From contig CACDDC010000006.1 of assembly GCA_902551455.1 (NCBI GenBank), forward strand, positions 1 to 61,898: a DNA stretch of 61,898 nt, given 5' to 3'. Both the position numbers and the translations under genes were made by a program. The DNA is from an uncultured Pelagibacteraceae bacterium (lineage in GTDB: Bacteria; Pseudomonadota; Alphaproteobacteria; Pelagibacterales; Pelagibacteraceae). Position 1 is the stretch's first letter, and each line of letters opens with the position of its first letter. Under the pieces are notes generated by a model, which had not been told where the DNA came from, did not search any database, and worked only from the letters and a program-made list of their open reading frames with translations. This document shows positions 28,430 through 36,688 of this stretch, piece after piece.

Positions 28430-28886
28430 AAACTTAAAAAAATCTTTTTTTGCAGCTTGTTTTTCTATTATTACCATTGGTATTCTAGCTCTGCTTACTT
28501 ATAAAACAAGTTATGGAATATTTTTAATTGCTTCTTTTGGATCAACGATGGTTTTACTTTTTGGTTATCCAGAAAGTCCTTTTGCACAACCAAAAAATAT
28601 TTTTTTTGGACATTTATTAACAGCTAGTGTTGGAGTTATGTTTGTAAATTTTATACCTCTTCCTTTATATTTAGAAATACCTTTGGCTGTAGGTATAGCC
28701 GTTGGATTAATGATATTACTTAATGTTACGCATCCTCCAGCCGGAGGTAACCCAATAATAGTTTTAATGGCATCTGCGTCATATAATTATCTTTTAAACC
28801 CTATAATATTTGGTTCTATTATATTAATACTATTTGGAGTAATTCTAAATAGATTTATAGCACAAAAAAAATACCCTTTAGTATAA
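28419..28886 (+). CDS. HPP family membrane protein
   Basis: The 155-residue protein has four hydrophobic segments and the defining motif T-H-P-P-A-G-G-N-P near residue 105, plus F-G-S-T-M-V-L-L-F-G-Y-P-E-S-P in the second helix region. Some HPP proteins of cyanobacteria and plastids carry nitrite, but most bacterial members are uncharacterised. It overlaps the scaffold gene upstream by 11 bp, so the two are coupled. The formate dehydrogenase gene follows after 84 bp, with its own promoter-like sequence. Confidence 0.82.
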   Translation: MKSENLKKSFFAACFSIITIGILALLTYKTSYGIFLIASFGSTMVLLFGYPESPFAQPKNIFFGHLLTASVGVMFVNFIPLPLYLEIPLAVGIAVGLMILLNVTHPPAGGNPIIVLMASASYNYLLNPIIFGSIILILFGVILNRFIAQKKYPLV

Positions 28887-28891
28887 TATGT

Positions 28892-28921
28892 TTGATCAAT
28901 CATATATTTCTATGCTACAAT
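28892..28921 (+). promoter_or_regulatory. Putative promoter of the formate dehydrogenase gene
   Basis: TTGATC (28892-28897) and TACAAT (28916-28921) are separated by 18 bp, with a TGC just before the -10 (extended -10 form). The start codon follows 49 bp later, behind an AGGAG ribosome-binding site at 28959-28963. Such a complete Shine-Dalgarno is uncommon among the genes here. Confidence 0.4.
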
Positions 28922-28970
28922 TTTATAAAATAATTTATTTTTAAATAAATTAAATATTAGGAGATAGAAA

Positions 28971-30170
28971 ATGAAAGTACTATGTATATTATATGATGAT
29001 CCTAAAGGAGGTATGCCTAAATCATATCCTTTATCAGATCTTCCAAAATTAGAAAAATATCCTGATGGTATGACTTTGCCATCACCAAAAGGTAGAGATT
29101 TTACACCTGGGCAATTGCTAGGATGTGTCTCTGGAGAACTTGGTTTAAGAAAGTTTTTAGAGAGTAATGGACATGAATTAATTGTAACAAATAGTAAAGA
29201 TGGAGATGGTTGTGAAGCTGACAAGCATATAGTTGATGCTGATATAGTTATTTCTCAACCTTTTTTTCCATATTATTTAACCAAGGAAAGAATCGCCAAA
29301 GCAAAAAATTTAAAAATGGCAATTACTGCTGGGATAGGATCTGATCACGTTGATCTTCAAGCGGCTATGGATAATAAAATCGATGTTGTTGAAGTAACTT
29401 TTTGTAATTCAAGATCTGTTGCTGAGCATATTGTAATGATGATTGTATCAATGGTTAGAGATTACCACAATCAACATAAAATTGTTAATGATGGAGGTTG
29501 GAACATTGCTGATGCTGTACAGAGATCTTACGATGTTGAAGGAATGCATATAGGAACAGTTGCAGCAGGTCGTATTGGTTTGGATGCATTAAGAAAAATG
29601 AAACCTTTTGATGTTCATTTGCACTATTTTGATAGACATAGATTACCAGAAAGTGTTGAAAAAGAATTAAATCTTACATTTCATGACTCGGTGGAATCAA
29701 TGGTTAAAGTTTGTGATGTGGTAACTATCAATTGTCCATTACATCCTGAAACTGAAAATCTATTTGATGATAAGATGATTAGTAAAATGAAAAAAGGTGC
29801 TTATATTGTTAATACTGCAAGAGGAAAAATTTGTAATCGTGATGCAATCGCAAAAGCTCTAAAAAGTGGCCAGCTAAGTGGTTATGCGGGAGATGTATGG
29901 TTTCCTCAGCCAGCACCAAACGATCATGTTTGGAGAACTATGCCAAACCATGGAATGACACCTCATACATCAGGAACATCACTATCTGCTCAAGCAAGAT
30001 ATGCAGATGGAGTAAGAGAAATCCTAGAGTGTTTTTTTGATAAAAAAGAAATTAGAAATCAGTATTTAATTGTAAAAGATGGACAACTAGCAGGTATGGG
30101 AGCTCATTCATACAGTAAAGGTTCAGCAACAGGTGGTTCGGAGGAGGCAGCAAAATACAAAAAAAAATAA
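28971..30170 (+). CDS. fdh: NAD-dependent formate dehydrogenase
   Basis: This cytosolic D-2-hydroxyacid-dehydrogenase-type enzyme oxidises formate to CO2 and makes NADH without metal. The 399-residue sequence follows the Pseudomonas-type enzyme so closely that key residues keep its numbering: Asn146 (after Cys145), NAD-specific Asp221 in Y-F-D-R, Arg284 in T-A-R-G and His332 in G-M-T-P-H. The glycine-rich A-A-G-R-I-G lies at 198-203, and the C-terminal A-H-S-Y-S-K-G-S-A-T-G-G-S-E-E tail is conserved. In this setting it can drain formate from C1 metabolism for energy. An AGGAG site 7 bp before ATG fixes the start. Confidence 0.96.
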   Translation: MKVLCILYDDPKGGMPKSYPLSDLPKLEKYPDGMTLPSPKGRDFTPGQLLGCVSGELGLRKFLESNGHELIVTNSKDGDGCEADKHIVDADIVISQPFFPYYLTKERIAKAKNLKMAITAGIGSDHVDLQAAMDNKIDVVEVTFCNSRSVAEHIVMMIVSMVRDYHNQHKIVNDGGWNIADAVQRSYDVEGMHIGTVAAGRIGLDALRKMKPFDVHLHYFDRHRLPESVEKELNLTFHDSVESMVKVCDVVTINCPLHPETENLFDDKMISKMKKGAYIVNTARGKICNRDAIAKALKSGQLSGYAGDVWFPQPAPNDHVWRTMPNHGMTPHTSGTSLSAQARYADGVREILECFFDKKEIRNQYLIVKDGQLAGMGAHSYSKGSATGGSEEAAKYKKK

Positions 30171-30172
30171 TT

Positions 30173-30343
30173 TTGCTATTAAAAAAGTTTTATAAACCGT
30201 TTTTAATTACGTACATATTTTTTTCGGTTGCTATAAGTTTTTATCCTTCATTTAATTTTTATTCTTTGAAAGGACAAATAATATTATTAGCAGTTGCAGT
30301 ATTTAACGGAATAATGGGAATATTTGTTAAAAAAAAATATTAG
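30173..30343 (+). CDS. Possible small membrane protein after fdh
   Basis: This frame was found by reading the 185-bp gap after fdh. It has only a TTG start (30173) and would give 56 residues with two hydrophobic segments (about 10-25 and 34-50) and a basic end V-K-K-K-Y, consistent with a small inner-membrane protein. The frame also runs upstream through the fdh end without a clear start. No family is recognised, and AT-rich chance frames of this length do occur. Confidence 0.3.
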   Translation: MLLKKFYKPFLITYIFFSVAISFYPSFNFYSLKGQIILLAVAVFNGIMGIFVKKKY

Positions 30344-30355
30344 ACAAATATTTAT

Positions 30356-31054
30356 TTAAAATTTCTCCCATTCTTTAATAGGTGTAATAAATTGTTCAAG
30401 ATTTGTAGAATCTTTAGCAAAAATACTTATATCAGCTGCTATTGAAATCCTATCATTATTGCTTACATTTACAGTTTGTCCAGTTCCATGAAAAGTCTTT
30501 GATGGAAAAATTACTATATCATCTTCTTCAGCTTCTATATTTACCGCAGATGCATTGAGGGCATTCATTTTTTTTATAACATTTCTACCACCTGTCTTGG
30601 ACCCAAATAAACCAGTAATAAATTCATTATGCTTATGTGAGTCATAAAATGTAATTTTAGAGTCTTTTGTTTCTTTTTTTAAATAATATGCAAATGTTAT
30701 GTGTGATTGACCGTGTATGTGGCTTTGTATTGTTTCGGGCCCTCTTGAAATAGTTGCCCACGATCTTTGTATATAAAAATCTAATTGATCAATATCTATA
30801 TCAAAACTTTTTACATATTTAATTACTTCATTTTTAATTTTTGAAAATAATTCTTTAAATTTTGGATTTTTATTTAAATATTCATAACCCTGTGTATCTC
30901 CTGTCCATGACAAATTATTTTTTTTATAGTTCGGATTTTTACTTTTTTTTTCCATTTCAAAAATTTCTTTGACCATTATTTCTTTATCTTTTTTTGAAAT
31001 TTCAATTTTTGATTTATATATTGATAAAGGAAATAAGTTTATAATTTGTGACAT
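30356..31054 (-). CDS. Putative 2OG-Fe(II) oxygenase (TIGR02466-like)
   Basis: The 232-residue protein resembles the TIGR02466/PF13759 group of putative 2-oxoglutarate Fe(II) dioxygenases. Visible elements are W-A-T-I-S-R-G near residue 99, a histidine-rich strand Q-S-H-I-H-G-Q-S-H at 110-118 likely supplying the first metal ligand, and a second-half motif F-P-S-K-T-F-H-G-T with His189, followed by R-I-S-I-A-A-D-I-S with Arg202 as candidate 2-oxoglutarate ligand. The substrate is unknown. It ends two bases before the flavoprotein gene that precedes it on this strand, so the two oxidative enzymes are probably one operon. Confidence 0.75.
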   Translation of the reverse strand: MSQIINLFPLSIYKSKIEISKKDKEIMVKEIFEMEKKSKNPNYKKNNLSWTGDTQGYEYLNKNPKFKELFSKIKNEVIKYVKSFDIDIDQLDFYIQRSWATISRGPETIQSHIHGQSHITFAYYLKKETKDSKITFYDSHKHNEFITGLFGSKTGGRNVIKKMNALNASAVNIEAEEDDIVIFPSKTFHGTGQTVNVSNNDRISIAADISIFAKDSTNLEQFITPIKEWEKF

Positions 31055-31056
31055 AT

Positions 31057-32160
31057 TTAAAGTACGTACGGTTCAATTCTTTCTTTTTTATTTAAAACTC
31101 TTTCAACTCCAAAACAATTTAGATCAATAGTCTGGTAAGATCCAGTTGTTATTAATTCTGTTAAACCTCTTCCAATTCCTGGTGATTGCATCAAACCTCT
31201 TCCGGTAAAACCTGTAGCTAAATAAACATTTTCATAAGCAGGATGTTTTCCCACTATTGCGTTGTTATCAAGCTTATTTGTATCGTAGTAGCCAGCCCAG
31301 CCACCGGTTAGCTTTAATTCCTCAAATACTGGTATTCTTTTTGCTAATCCTGGCCATACTAGTTCTTCAAAATCATTCCATTCAGGCTCTAAATCTTCAC
31401 AATCCCATTTTGAAATTGGAGAACCAGCTAAATATTCATTTCCTTCTGGTCTCCAATAAACTCCTGTGGTTAAATCTCCGGTTAAAGGCATTGTTGGAAT
31501 ATGTTTTGGGCATTTTATTCTAAAAACTGTGTGTTTTTGAGGAAATACTGGAATATCATTTAACAGTTCATTAGTCCAACAGCCTGCGGCCGAAACAATT
31601 ACGTTTGAACTAATTTCTTTTAAACTTTTTACTTCACCTTTTAGAAATTCTGCACCAAGTTCTATTGCTTTATTTTTTAAAGCGTTATGTAACAAGTAAG
31701 GATCTATCCACCCTTCAATTTTTGTATCGGTATAAGTTGCAGTTTCGATCCCCTCATTATTTACATAAGGAAATATAGAAGAAAGCTCACTACCCCTAAT
31801 ATTTTTTGTTCCAGCATCACAAGCGGCATGATTTTCCAAAGCTTTGTATTGTTCCTCTGCATGTTCTGGTCCAAATAAAAGCAGATAACCATTCGGCACC
31901 ATACTTGCTGTTGGATTTGGATTTTTTTTTGTTTTTAATGTTTCTGGTAATTCAAGTAAAAACTCTCTTGCAAACTTACCTAGCATTATATTTTCTTTTT
32001 GAAAAAATTGCCTTCTAAAACCGCCAAGAGATAAAGGGAAAGAAGCTTTTTTGTATGTTGGGTCTTTTTCTATAACTTTAACTTTTCTACCCGCTTTAGA
32101 CAAAAAATAAGCAGTTGAAGCTCCTATTATACCACCACCAACGATTACAACATCATCCAT
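31057..32160 (-). CDS. FAD-dependent oxidoreductase (DAO family, FOXRED1-like)
   Basis: The 367-residue protein begins with the dinucleotide-binding motif V-G-G-G-I-I-G-A-S-T and has the DAO-family C-terminal A-T-G-F-T-G-R-G-L-M segment. The S-L-G-G-F-R-R-Q-F-F and E-N-I-M-L-G region near residue 45-60 resembles FOXRED1-type proteins, which are related to glycine, sarcosine and dimethylglycine oxidases. Oxidation of an amine such as an N-methylated amino acid is plausible but not shown. It is followed by the 2OG-oxygenase-like gene. Confidence 0.85.
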   Translation of the reverse strand: MDDVVIVGGGIIGASTAYFLSKAGRKVKVIEKDPTYKKASFPLSLGGFRRQFFQKENIMLGKFAREFLLELPETLKTKKNPNPTASMVPNGYLLLFGPEHAEEQYKALENHAACDAGTKNIRGSELSSIFPYVNNEGIETATYTDTKIEGWIDPYLLHNALKNKAIELGAEFLKGEVKSLKEISSNVIVSAAGCWTNELLNDIPVFPQKHTVFRIKCPKHIPTMPLTGDLTTGVYWRPEGNEYLAGSPISKWDCEDLEPEWNDFEELVWPGLAKRIPVFEELKLTGGWAGYYDTNKLDNNAIVGKHPAYENVYLATGFTGRGLMQSPGIGRGLTELITTGSYQTIDLNCFGVERVLNKKERIEPYVL

Positions 32161-32193
32161 GAATCAATTTATACCAGTAATCGATAATATATT

Positions 32194-32670
32194 CTAATTA
32201 AGAGTAAAGATAGAATAATTTAAAATAAATGCGAAGCATAACCAAAAAAGATAAGGTACCATTAAATAGGCGCTTATTTTATTTATTGGATAATAAAGTT
32301 TAATCAACCAAATAACAAAAATAATTATTAAGCCAATAATAATTAAAGATACAAGTATCTGGTGAAGTGCAAAAAATGCAACACTCCAACTAGCATTAAT
32401 AAATAAATGTATAAAGTAAATATTTAAAATTTTTTGGGTTTTTGCTTTTGAGGACCACATCAACCAAGCAGAGTACCCCACTAGTAAATATATGCTTATC
32501 CAAACTGGTGCGAATATCCAGTCAGGTGGATTAAAAGTAGGTTTAATTAATGTTGAATACCAAGGCTCTTTGAAATAACTAGTTATATAACCACCCCACC
32601 ATGACATAAAAAAAGAAAGAAATAAAAATAAAGCCAAATACACAAATTTATTATCTTTTTTTGTTTTCAT
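32194..32670 (-). CDS. tspO: TspO/MBR family protein
   Basis: TspO is a five-helix membrane protein binding porphyrins and cholesterol-like ligands. In Rhodobacter it affects light- and oxygen-dependent tetrapyrrole gene expression. The 158-residue sequence has the signature W-Y-S-T-L-I-K-P-T-F-N-P-P-D-W-I-F-A-P-V-W near residue 37, W-S-V-A-F-F-A-L and the L-M-V-P-Y-L-F-W-L-C-F-A end block. It is followed by no close partner on the same strand (33 bp to the FAD gene). A light-stress or tetrapyrrole role would fit a surface-ocean cell but is inferred. Confidence 0.92.
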   Translation of the reverse strand: MKTKKDNKFVYLALFLFLSFFMSWWGGYITSYFKEPWYSTLIKPTFNPPDWIFAPVWISIYLLVGYSAWLMWSSKAKTQKILNIYFIHLFINASWSVAFFALHQILVSLIIIGLIIIFVIWLIKLYYPINKISAYLMVPYLFWLCFAFILNYSIFTLN

Positions 32671-32735
32671 TTAAAATAACTCCATAATTTATTATTGTAT
32701 TTTCTAAAAAATTTTCTTCTATATAAATTATTTAA

Positions 32736-32978
32736 TTATATATTTTTTCTTGGATCTTCTATATTTTTTATTCTATCTATAACCCCAGATAATTTAGCAC
32801 TTATATATATAATATAAACAAGAGTTGCACCTAAAGCCATTGTTGATAAAAAAACAAATATCCCAGTTAAAAATTTTTCAGTAAACCAATTTTCTACATC
32901 AGAATTAGAAAGATAAAGAAGATTCCAAAAAACTATGAATATTAATTCGTAAGTTATTATAACTTTATACAATTTCAT
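32736..32978 (-). CDS. Small two-helix membrane protein, unknown
   Basis: This 80-residue protein has two membrane segments (about residues 6-25 and 38-62) and a short cytosolic tail ending in D-R-I-K-N-I-E-D-P-R-K. No family is recognised. It begins 6 bp after the SDR gene upstream on the same strand (32985-33698) and 65 bp before tspO, so it probably belongs to the psiE-SDR transcript. Confidence 0.6.
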   Translation of the reverse strand: MKLYKVIITYELIFIVFWNLLYLSNSDVENWFTEKFLTGIFVFLSTMALGATLVYIIYISAKLSGVIDRIKNIEDPRKNI

Positions 32979-32984
32979 TTATTT

Positions 32985-33698
32985 TTAAGCTATTCTTGAT
33001 CTTCCTCCATCAACACCAATAATTTGACCAGTTATCCAAGAGCTTTCTTCTGTCAATAAAAATTTAGCCATCGACGCTATATCTTTGCCCTCACCTATTC
33101 TTTTCATTGGATGGGCTTTTGCTATTCCATCAGCAATAATTTTATTTTTAAGTAAAGGTTCAGCGATTTTAGAATTAGTCAAACTTGGAGCAATACAATT
33201 AACTTTTATATTTGGTGCAAATTCTGCTGCTAAAGAAACGGTTAGGCCTTCAATTGCACCTTTTACTGATGCTATGATGCTATGATTAACAAAACCCTTT
33301 TGGACAGCTACAGTTGAAAACAATACAATTGATCCTTTATTTCTTTTTAAATTATCCTGTAGAGCTCTTATTGCTTCAATTATAGGAAAAAAATTTATTT
33401 CTAAGCATCTTTGAAAATCCTCTTTTTTTGAAATCCTCAAAGGTTTTAAATCTATAGATCCTATGCAATATGCAATTCCTGATATATTAGTATTATTAAA
33501 TTCTTCTTTTAATTCTTCCGAAATATTTTCAGACAAAATATTTAAAGCTGTGTAATCACAGTTCAAATTTGAAGACATCTCTTCAAGTTTTTCACGATTT
33601 CTTCCAATCAGGTGGATATTTTTATTGGATTTTTTCAATTGTTCTGCGAGATTAGAGCCTATGGCTCCTGTTGCACCGAATATTAAATATTTATCCAT
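32985..33698 (-). CDS. SDR-family oxidoreductase
   Basis: This 237-residue classical short-chain dehydrogenase has the cofactor motif G-A-T-G-A-I-G near residue 8. The S-x(n)-Y-x-x-x-K region is unusual: where Y-x-A-S-K is expected the sequence reads N-H-S-I-I-A-S-V-K-G-A, so the catalytic tyrosine appears replaced while the lysine remains. A changed or lost redox activity is possible. The C-terminal W-I-T-G-Q-I-I-G-V-D-G-G segment is typical. It follows psiE by 5 bp. Confidence 0.8.
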   Translation of the reverse strand: MDKYLIFGATGAIGSNLAEQLKKSNKNIHLIGRNREKLEEMSSNLNCDYTALNILSENISEELKEEFNNTNISGIAYCIGSIDLKPLRISKKEDFQRCLEINFFPIIEAIRALQDNLKRNKGSIVLFSTVAVQKGFVNHSIIASVKGAIEGLTVSLAAEFAPNIKVNCIAPSLTNSKIAEPLLKNKIIADGIAKAHPMKRIGEGKDIASMAKFLLTEESSWITGQIIGVDGGRSRIA

Positions 33699-33703
33699 CT
33701 ATG

Positions 33704-34093
33704 TTACGAATCTTCACCTTCTTTAACTCTGTCTAAACCTAATAACTTGCTTTTTCTCATTTTTAAAAAGAGAATTGCTATAGCAATTAACAAAATTGCT
33801 GATGCTTCATATATCAAATTTATTGGATCAACACCTTTTCCCTGTAAAATAATAAATCTAGCTAAAGCTGTAATAGCAATTAAAAGTGGATAGGTTATTC
33901 TTATTGACTTACTTTCCCAAAATAATCTTATCATTCCAATTACTTCTATATAGATAAAAAGTAGAAGCAGGTCCGCTAGATCGACAGTTTGCCTAATATA
34001 CATATTATTAACCTCAATTAAAAAAGCTAATGCAGTTGCAATTAATATAAATGCTACTGCTACTAATTGTATTTTTCTGATTACCTGGTCCAT
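33704..34093 (-). CDS. PsiE-like membrane protein
   Basis: PsiE is a phosphate-starvation-inducible membrane protein of E. coli with no known biochemical role. The 129-residue protein here has four hydrophobic segments and the family-type region I-Y-I-E-V-I-G-M-I-R-L-F-W. The C-terminus is short and charged. It starts 98 bp from the divergent SDR gene at 34192. A phosphate-starvation link in this organism is inferred only from the family name. Confidence 0.72.
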   Translation of the reverse strand: MDQVIRKIQLVAVAFILIATALAFLIEVNNMYIRQTVDLADLLLLFIYIEVIGMIRLFWESKSIRITYPLLIAITALARFIILQGKGVDPINLIYEASAILLIAIAILFLKMRKSKLLGLDRVKEGEDS

Positions 34094-34191
34094 AGTTAAA
34101 TACGATATAGTTTGCTTTAAAGTTTGATCTACTTACATCTTGTCGCACATTTTATGTTACAATATTGTTGTAAGCGTATAAGATAGTTTTT

Positions 34192-34944
34192 ATGAATAAA
34201 ATTTGGATTACTGGGGCAAGTAGTGGGATAGGTAAATCTTTAGCTTTAAGATTTGCTAACGAAGGATGGCAAGTTGCCGCATCTGCGAGAAGAGAAAATT
34301 TATTAAACGAAATAACTAAATTAAACTCAAATATATTTTCGTTTCCGCTTGATGTAACTAATGCTGAAAACTGCAAAGAAGTATTCAATCAAATAAAAGA
34401 AAAGTTTGGAAATGTAGATATATCTGTATTTTGTACTGGCATTCATGATCCAGAGTCAGAAAAAAAATTAAATTTGGAAAGTATTAAAAAAATTATGAAT
34501 GTTAATTTTTTTGGAACAATAAACTCGGTTAATGCAGTTTATGAAGATTATAAAGAAAAAAAATCTGGTCATATTTCAATAGTTTCTTCAGTAGCTGGAT
34601 ATAGGGGGTTGCCTGCAGGAGGAGGTTACTGTGCTTCCAAAGCAGCATTGAATAATTATGCCGAAAGTTTATATTTTGACATGAAAAGATTCAATGTAAG
34701 AGTTTCTTTGATATGTCCTGGATTTATAAAAACTCCAATGACAGATCTAAATGATTTTCCTATGCCAATGATTCAAACGCCAGAGTTTGCAGCTGAAGAA
34801 ATGTTTAAAGGTTTAACTAAATCAAATTCATTTGAAATTCACTTTCCAAAAAAATTTACTTTTATAATGAAAATTTTAAAAATATTACCAAATTGGCTAT
34901 ATTTAAGACTTGTTAAAAAAGGAATGCAATTAATCGGCCGTTAA
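34192..34944 (+). CDS. SDR-family oxidoreductase
   Basis: This 250-residue short-chain dehydrogenase has W-I-T-G-A-S-S-G-I-G-K-S at the N-terminus and the active-site Tyr and Lys in G-Y-C-A-S-K, with the serine in V-S-S-V-A-G. The C-terminal L-P-N-W-L-Y-L-R-L-V segment is hydrophobic, suggesting membrane or lipid association. It converges with the DUF3833 gene with a 4-bp overlap. In other proteobacteria an SDR of this kind sits inside the Cfa/DUF1365/amine-oxidase/DUF3833 cluster, so it may belong functionally with those genes despite the opposite strand. Confidence 0.87.
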   Translation: MNKIWITGASSGIGKSLALRFANEGWQVAASARRENLLNEITKLNSNIFSFPLDVTNAENCKEVFNQIKEKFGNVDISVFCTGIHDPESEKKLNLESIKKIMNVNFFGTINSVNAVYEDYKEKKSGHISIVSSVAGYRGLPAGGGYCASKAALNNYAESLYFDMKRFNVRVSLICPGFIKTPMTDLNDFPMPMIQTPEFAAEEMFKGLTKSNSFEIHFPKKFTFIMKILKILPNWLYLRLVKKGMQLIGR

Positions 34945-35489
34945 TTTTTTTTAAAAAAGACTGTTAGTTCGCCAACTTTAAAACCAAATTTGGATAGTAT
35001 TGCTCTATTAATTGCAACTTTATCATCTTGCTTAAATATCCAATCATCAAATTTTATTTTAATATTTCTGCCTTTAAAAGGAATAATTAACTCATATTCA
35101 AACTTAAAAGCTGGACCATAAGAAACTCCTTTAGCTTTACCCACAACATCGGAAGCACTGCCTAAATAATTATGATCATCCAACTTTTCAATTTTCCATA
35201 TTCTTTTTTGATTTTCTCCATCTTTCCAAAAAAAATCTTCCTCTAATGTAAGTATATTATTTTCAAAATTTCCTTTCATTTCAGCGGTAAACTGTCGAGT
35301 TACATTCCCTTTTCTATCTTGAAGCATTCCCCATGCTTCGACATTGCCTTCAAAATATTTCTCTATTTTTAGTACTGGTTCTTTATTTTTAAAGTCTTCG
35401 GGTTTCATGTTATCTTCATTAAAATAAATTTTAAATATTAAAAATAATATTATTAATACTATTGAAATAAAAAAAATTTTAATTTTCAT
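34941..35489 (-). CDS. DUF3833 family protein
   Basis: The 182-residue protein has an N-terminal membrane anchor or signal (about residues 4-22) and a beta-rich C-terminal domain of the DUF3833 type, with G-N-V-E-A-W-G-M-L-Q-D-R-K-G near residue 48 and the repeated W-K/W-x-I strands. The function is unknown. Homologues occur next to Cfa-like methyltransferases, DUF1365 and flavin amine oxidases, as here, which suggests a role at the membrane in lipid modification. Confidence 0.82.
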   Translation of the reverse strand: MKIKIFFISIVLIILFLIFKIYFNEDNMKPEDFKNKEPVLKIEKYFEGNVEAWGMLQDRKGNVTRQFTAEMKGNFENNILTLEEDFFWKDGENQKRIWKIEKLDDHNYLGSASDVVGKAKGVSYGPAFKFEYELIIPFKGRNIKIKFDDWIFKQDDKVAINRAILSKFGFKVGELTVFFKKN

Positions 35490-35503
35490 TACAATTATAT
35501 TTT

Positions 35504-36688
35504 TTATCTATTTTGCAAAGAAAATTGTATTAAATCTATATTTTTAGATTTAAATCCAGCTTCACAATAAGATAAATAAAAATTCCACATTCTTTTAAAG
35601 TTTAAATCAAACCCTTGTTTTGAAATATCTTCCCATTTTTTGATAAATTCATTTCTCCAAATTTTTAGTGTGCTTGAGTAATGTAGTCCATATGAATTAT
35701 AGTCTGTTATATCAAGACCATTTTCATCAGCATATTTATATAAACTTTTTTTATTTGGTAAAAAACCACCTGGAAAAATATATTTTTGAATAAAATCTTC
35801 TCTGTTTTTATATCTGTCAAATAGCTTATCATCTATTGTTATTGACTGTATAGCTGCCCTACCATTATGTTTTAAATTTTTTTTAATAGATTGAAAATAG
35901 TTTCTTAGATAATTTTTTCCAACTGCCTCTATCATTTCAATTGATGCAATAGAATTATATTTATTTTTTACATCTCTATAATCTTGAAATTGTATATTGA
36001 CTTTGTCATTAAGCTTATTGTTATAAATTCTTTGGCTAGCATATTCATATTGTTTTTTAGAAATAGTTATACAATCTAACTTTACATCAAAGTTTTTTCC
36101 TAAATATTCTGCGAATCCTCCCCATCCACAACCAATTTCTAAAACTTTATCACCTGATTTAGGTTTTATAAGATTAATTAACTTTTGGTATTTATTTATT
36201 TGAGCATCTTCAAGATTATTTTTACCTTCCTCAAATATTGCACTTGAGTAAGTCAGAGTTTTATCTAGCCACATTGAAAAAAATTCATTACCAAGATCAT
36301 AATGTTTTGAAATATTTTCTTTGCTCTTTTTTTTTGTATTTCTTTGTAAAAAATTTTTGATGAAATTAATATTTGGAAATGCTAACAACCCAGAAAATTT
36401 ATATATAATGTTTATATTTTTAGCTGTTAACTCAATTAAATCAGAAAGATTATTTGTTTCAAAATCTCCTCTCATATAAGCTTCAGCCAAACCAACACTC
36501 CCCTTTTGGATAATATTAAATGTAAAGTTTGGTTTATTTATTTTTAAATTTACAACTAAATTTTTATTGTCTCCAAAATAATATTTTTTTCCATCGAAAT
36601 TGGTTAAGTTTAGTTGACCGTGTTTAATAAAACTTAGCGCACCAAAAACTATTTTGTCTGATATTTTTTGAAATATATTAAGTCTCAT
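35504..36688 (-). CDS. Cyclopropane-fatty-acid-synthase-family methyltransferase
   Basis: The family uses SAM to methylate or cyclopropanate double bonds of membrane phospholipid acyl chains. The 394-residue protein has an N-terminal lipid-binding-like domain, the S-K-H-Y-D-L-G-N-E-F-F segment with T-Y-S-S-A-I-F, the SAM motif V-L-E-I-G-C-G-W-G-G-F-A, and S-I-E-M-I-E-A-V-G. I chose the ATG at 36688 (M-R-L-N-I-F). The frame extends to 36727 inside the DUF1365 gene. In Rhodobacter a relative is linked to furan or methylated fatty acids in singlet-oxygen stress, so the product may not be a cyclopropane. Confidence 0.88.
   Translation of the reverse strand: MRLNIFQKISDKIVFGALSFIKHGQLNLTNFDGKKYYFGDNKNLVVNLKINKPNFTFNIIQKGSVGLAEAYMRGDFETNNLSDLIELTAKNINIIYKFSGLLAFPNINFIKNFLQRNTKKKSKENISKHYDLGNEFFSMWLDKTLTYSSAIFEEGKNNLEDAQINKYQKLINLIKPKSGDKVLEIGCGWGGFAEYLGKNFDVKLDCITISKKQYEYASQRIYNNKLNDKVNIQFQDYRDVKNKYNSIASIEMIEAVGKNYLRNYFQSIKKNLKHNGRAAIQSITIDDKLFDRYKNREDFIQKYIFPGGFLPNKKSLYKYADENGLDITDYNSYGLHYSSTLKIWRNEFIKKWEDISKQGFDLNFKRMWNFYLSYCEAGFKSKNIDLIQFSLQNR

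Noticed and set aside
32671..32735. tRNA gene in one of the larger gaps (also checked 34094-34191, 58821-58910, 60036-60143)
   Set aside because: No cloverleaf arms or TTCGA-type T-loop are seen. The gaps are too AT-rich.
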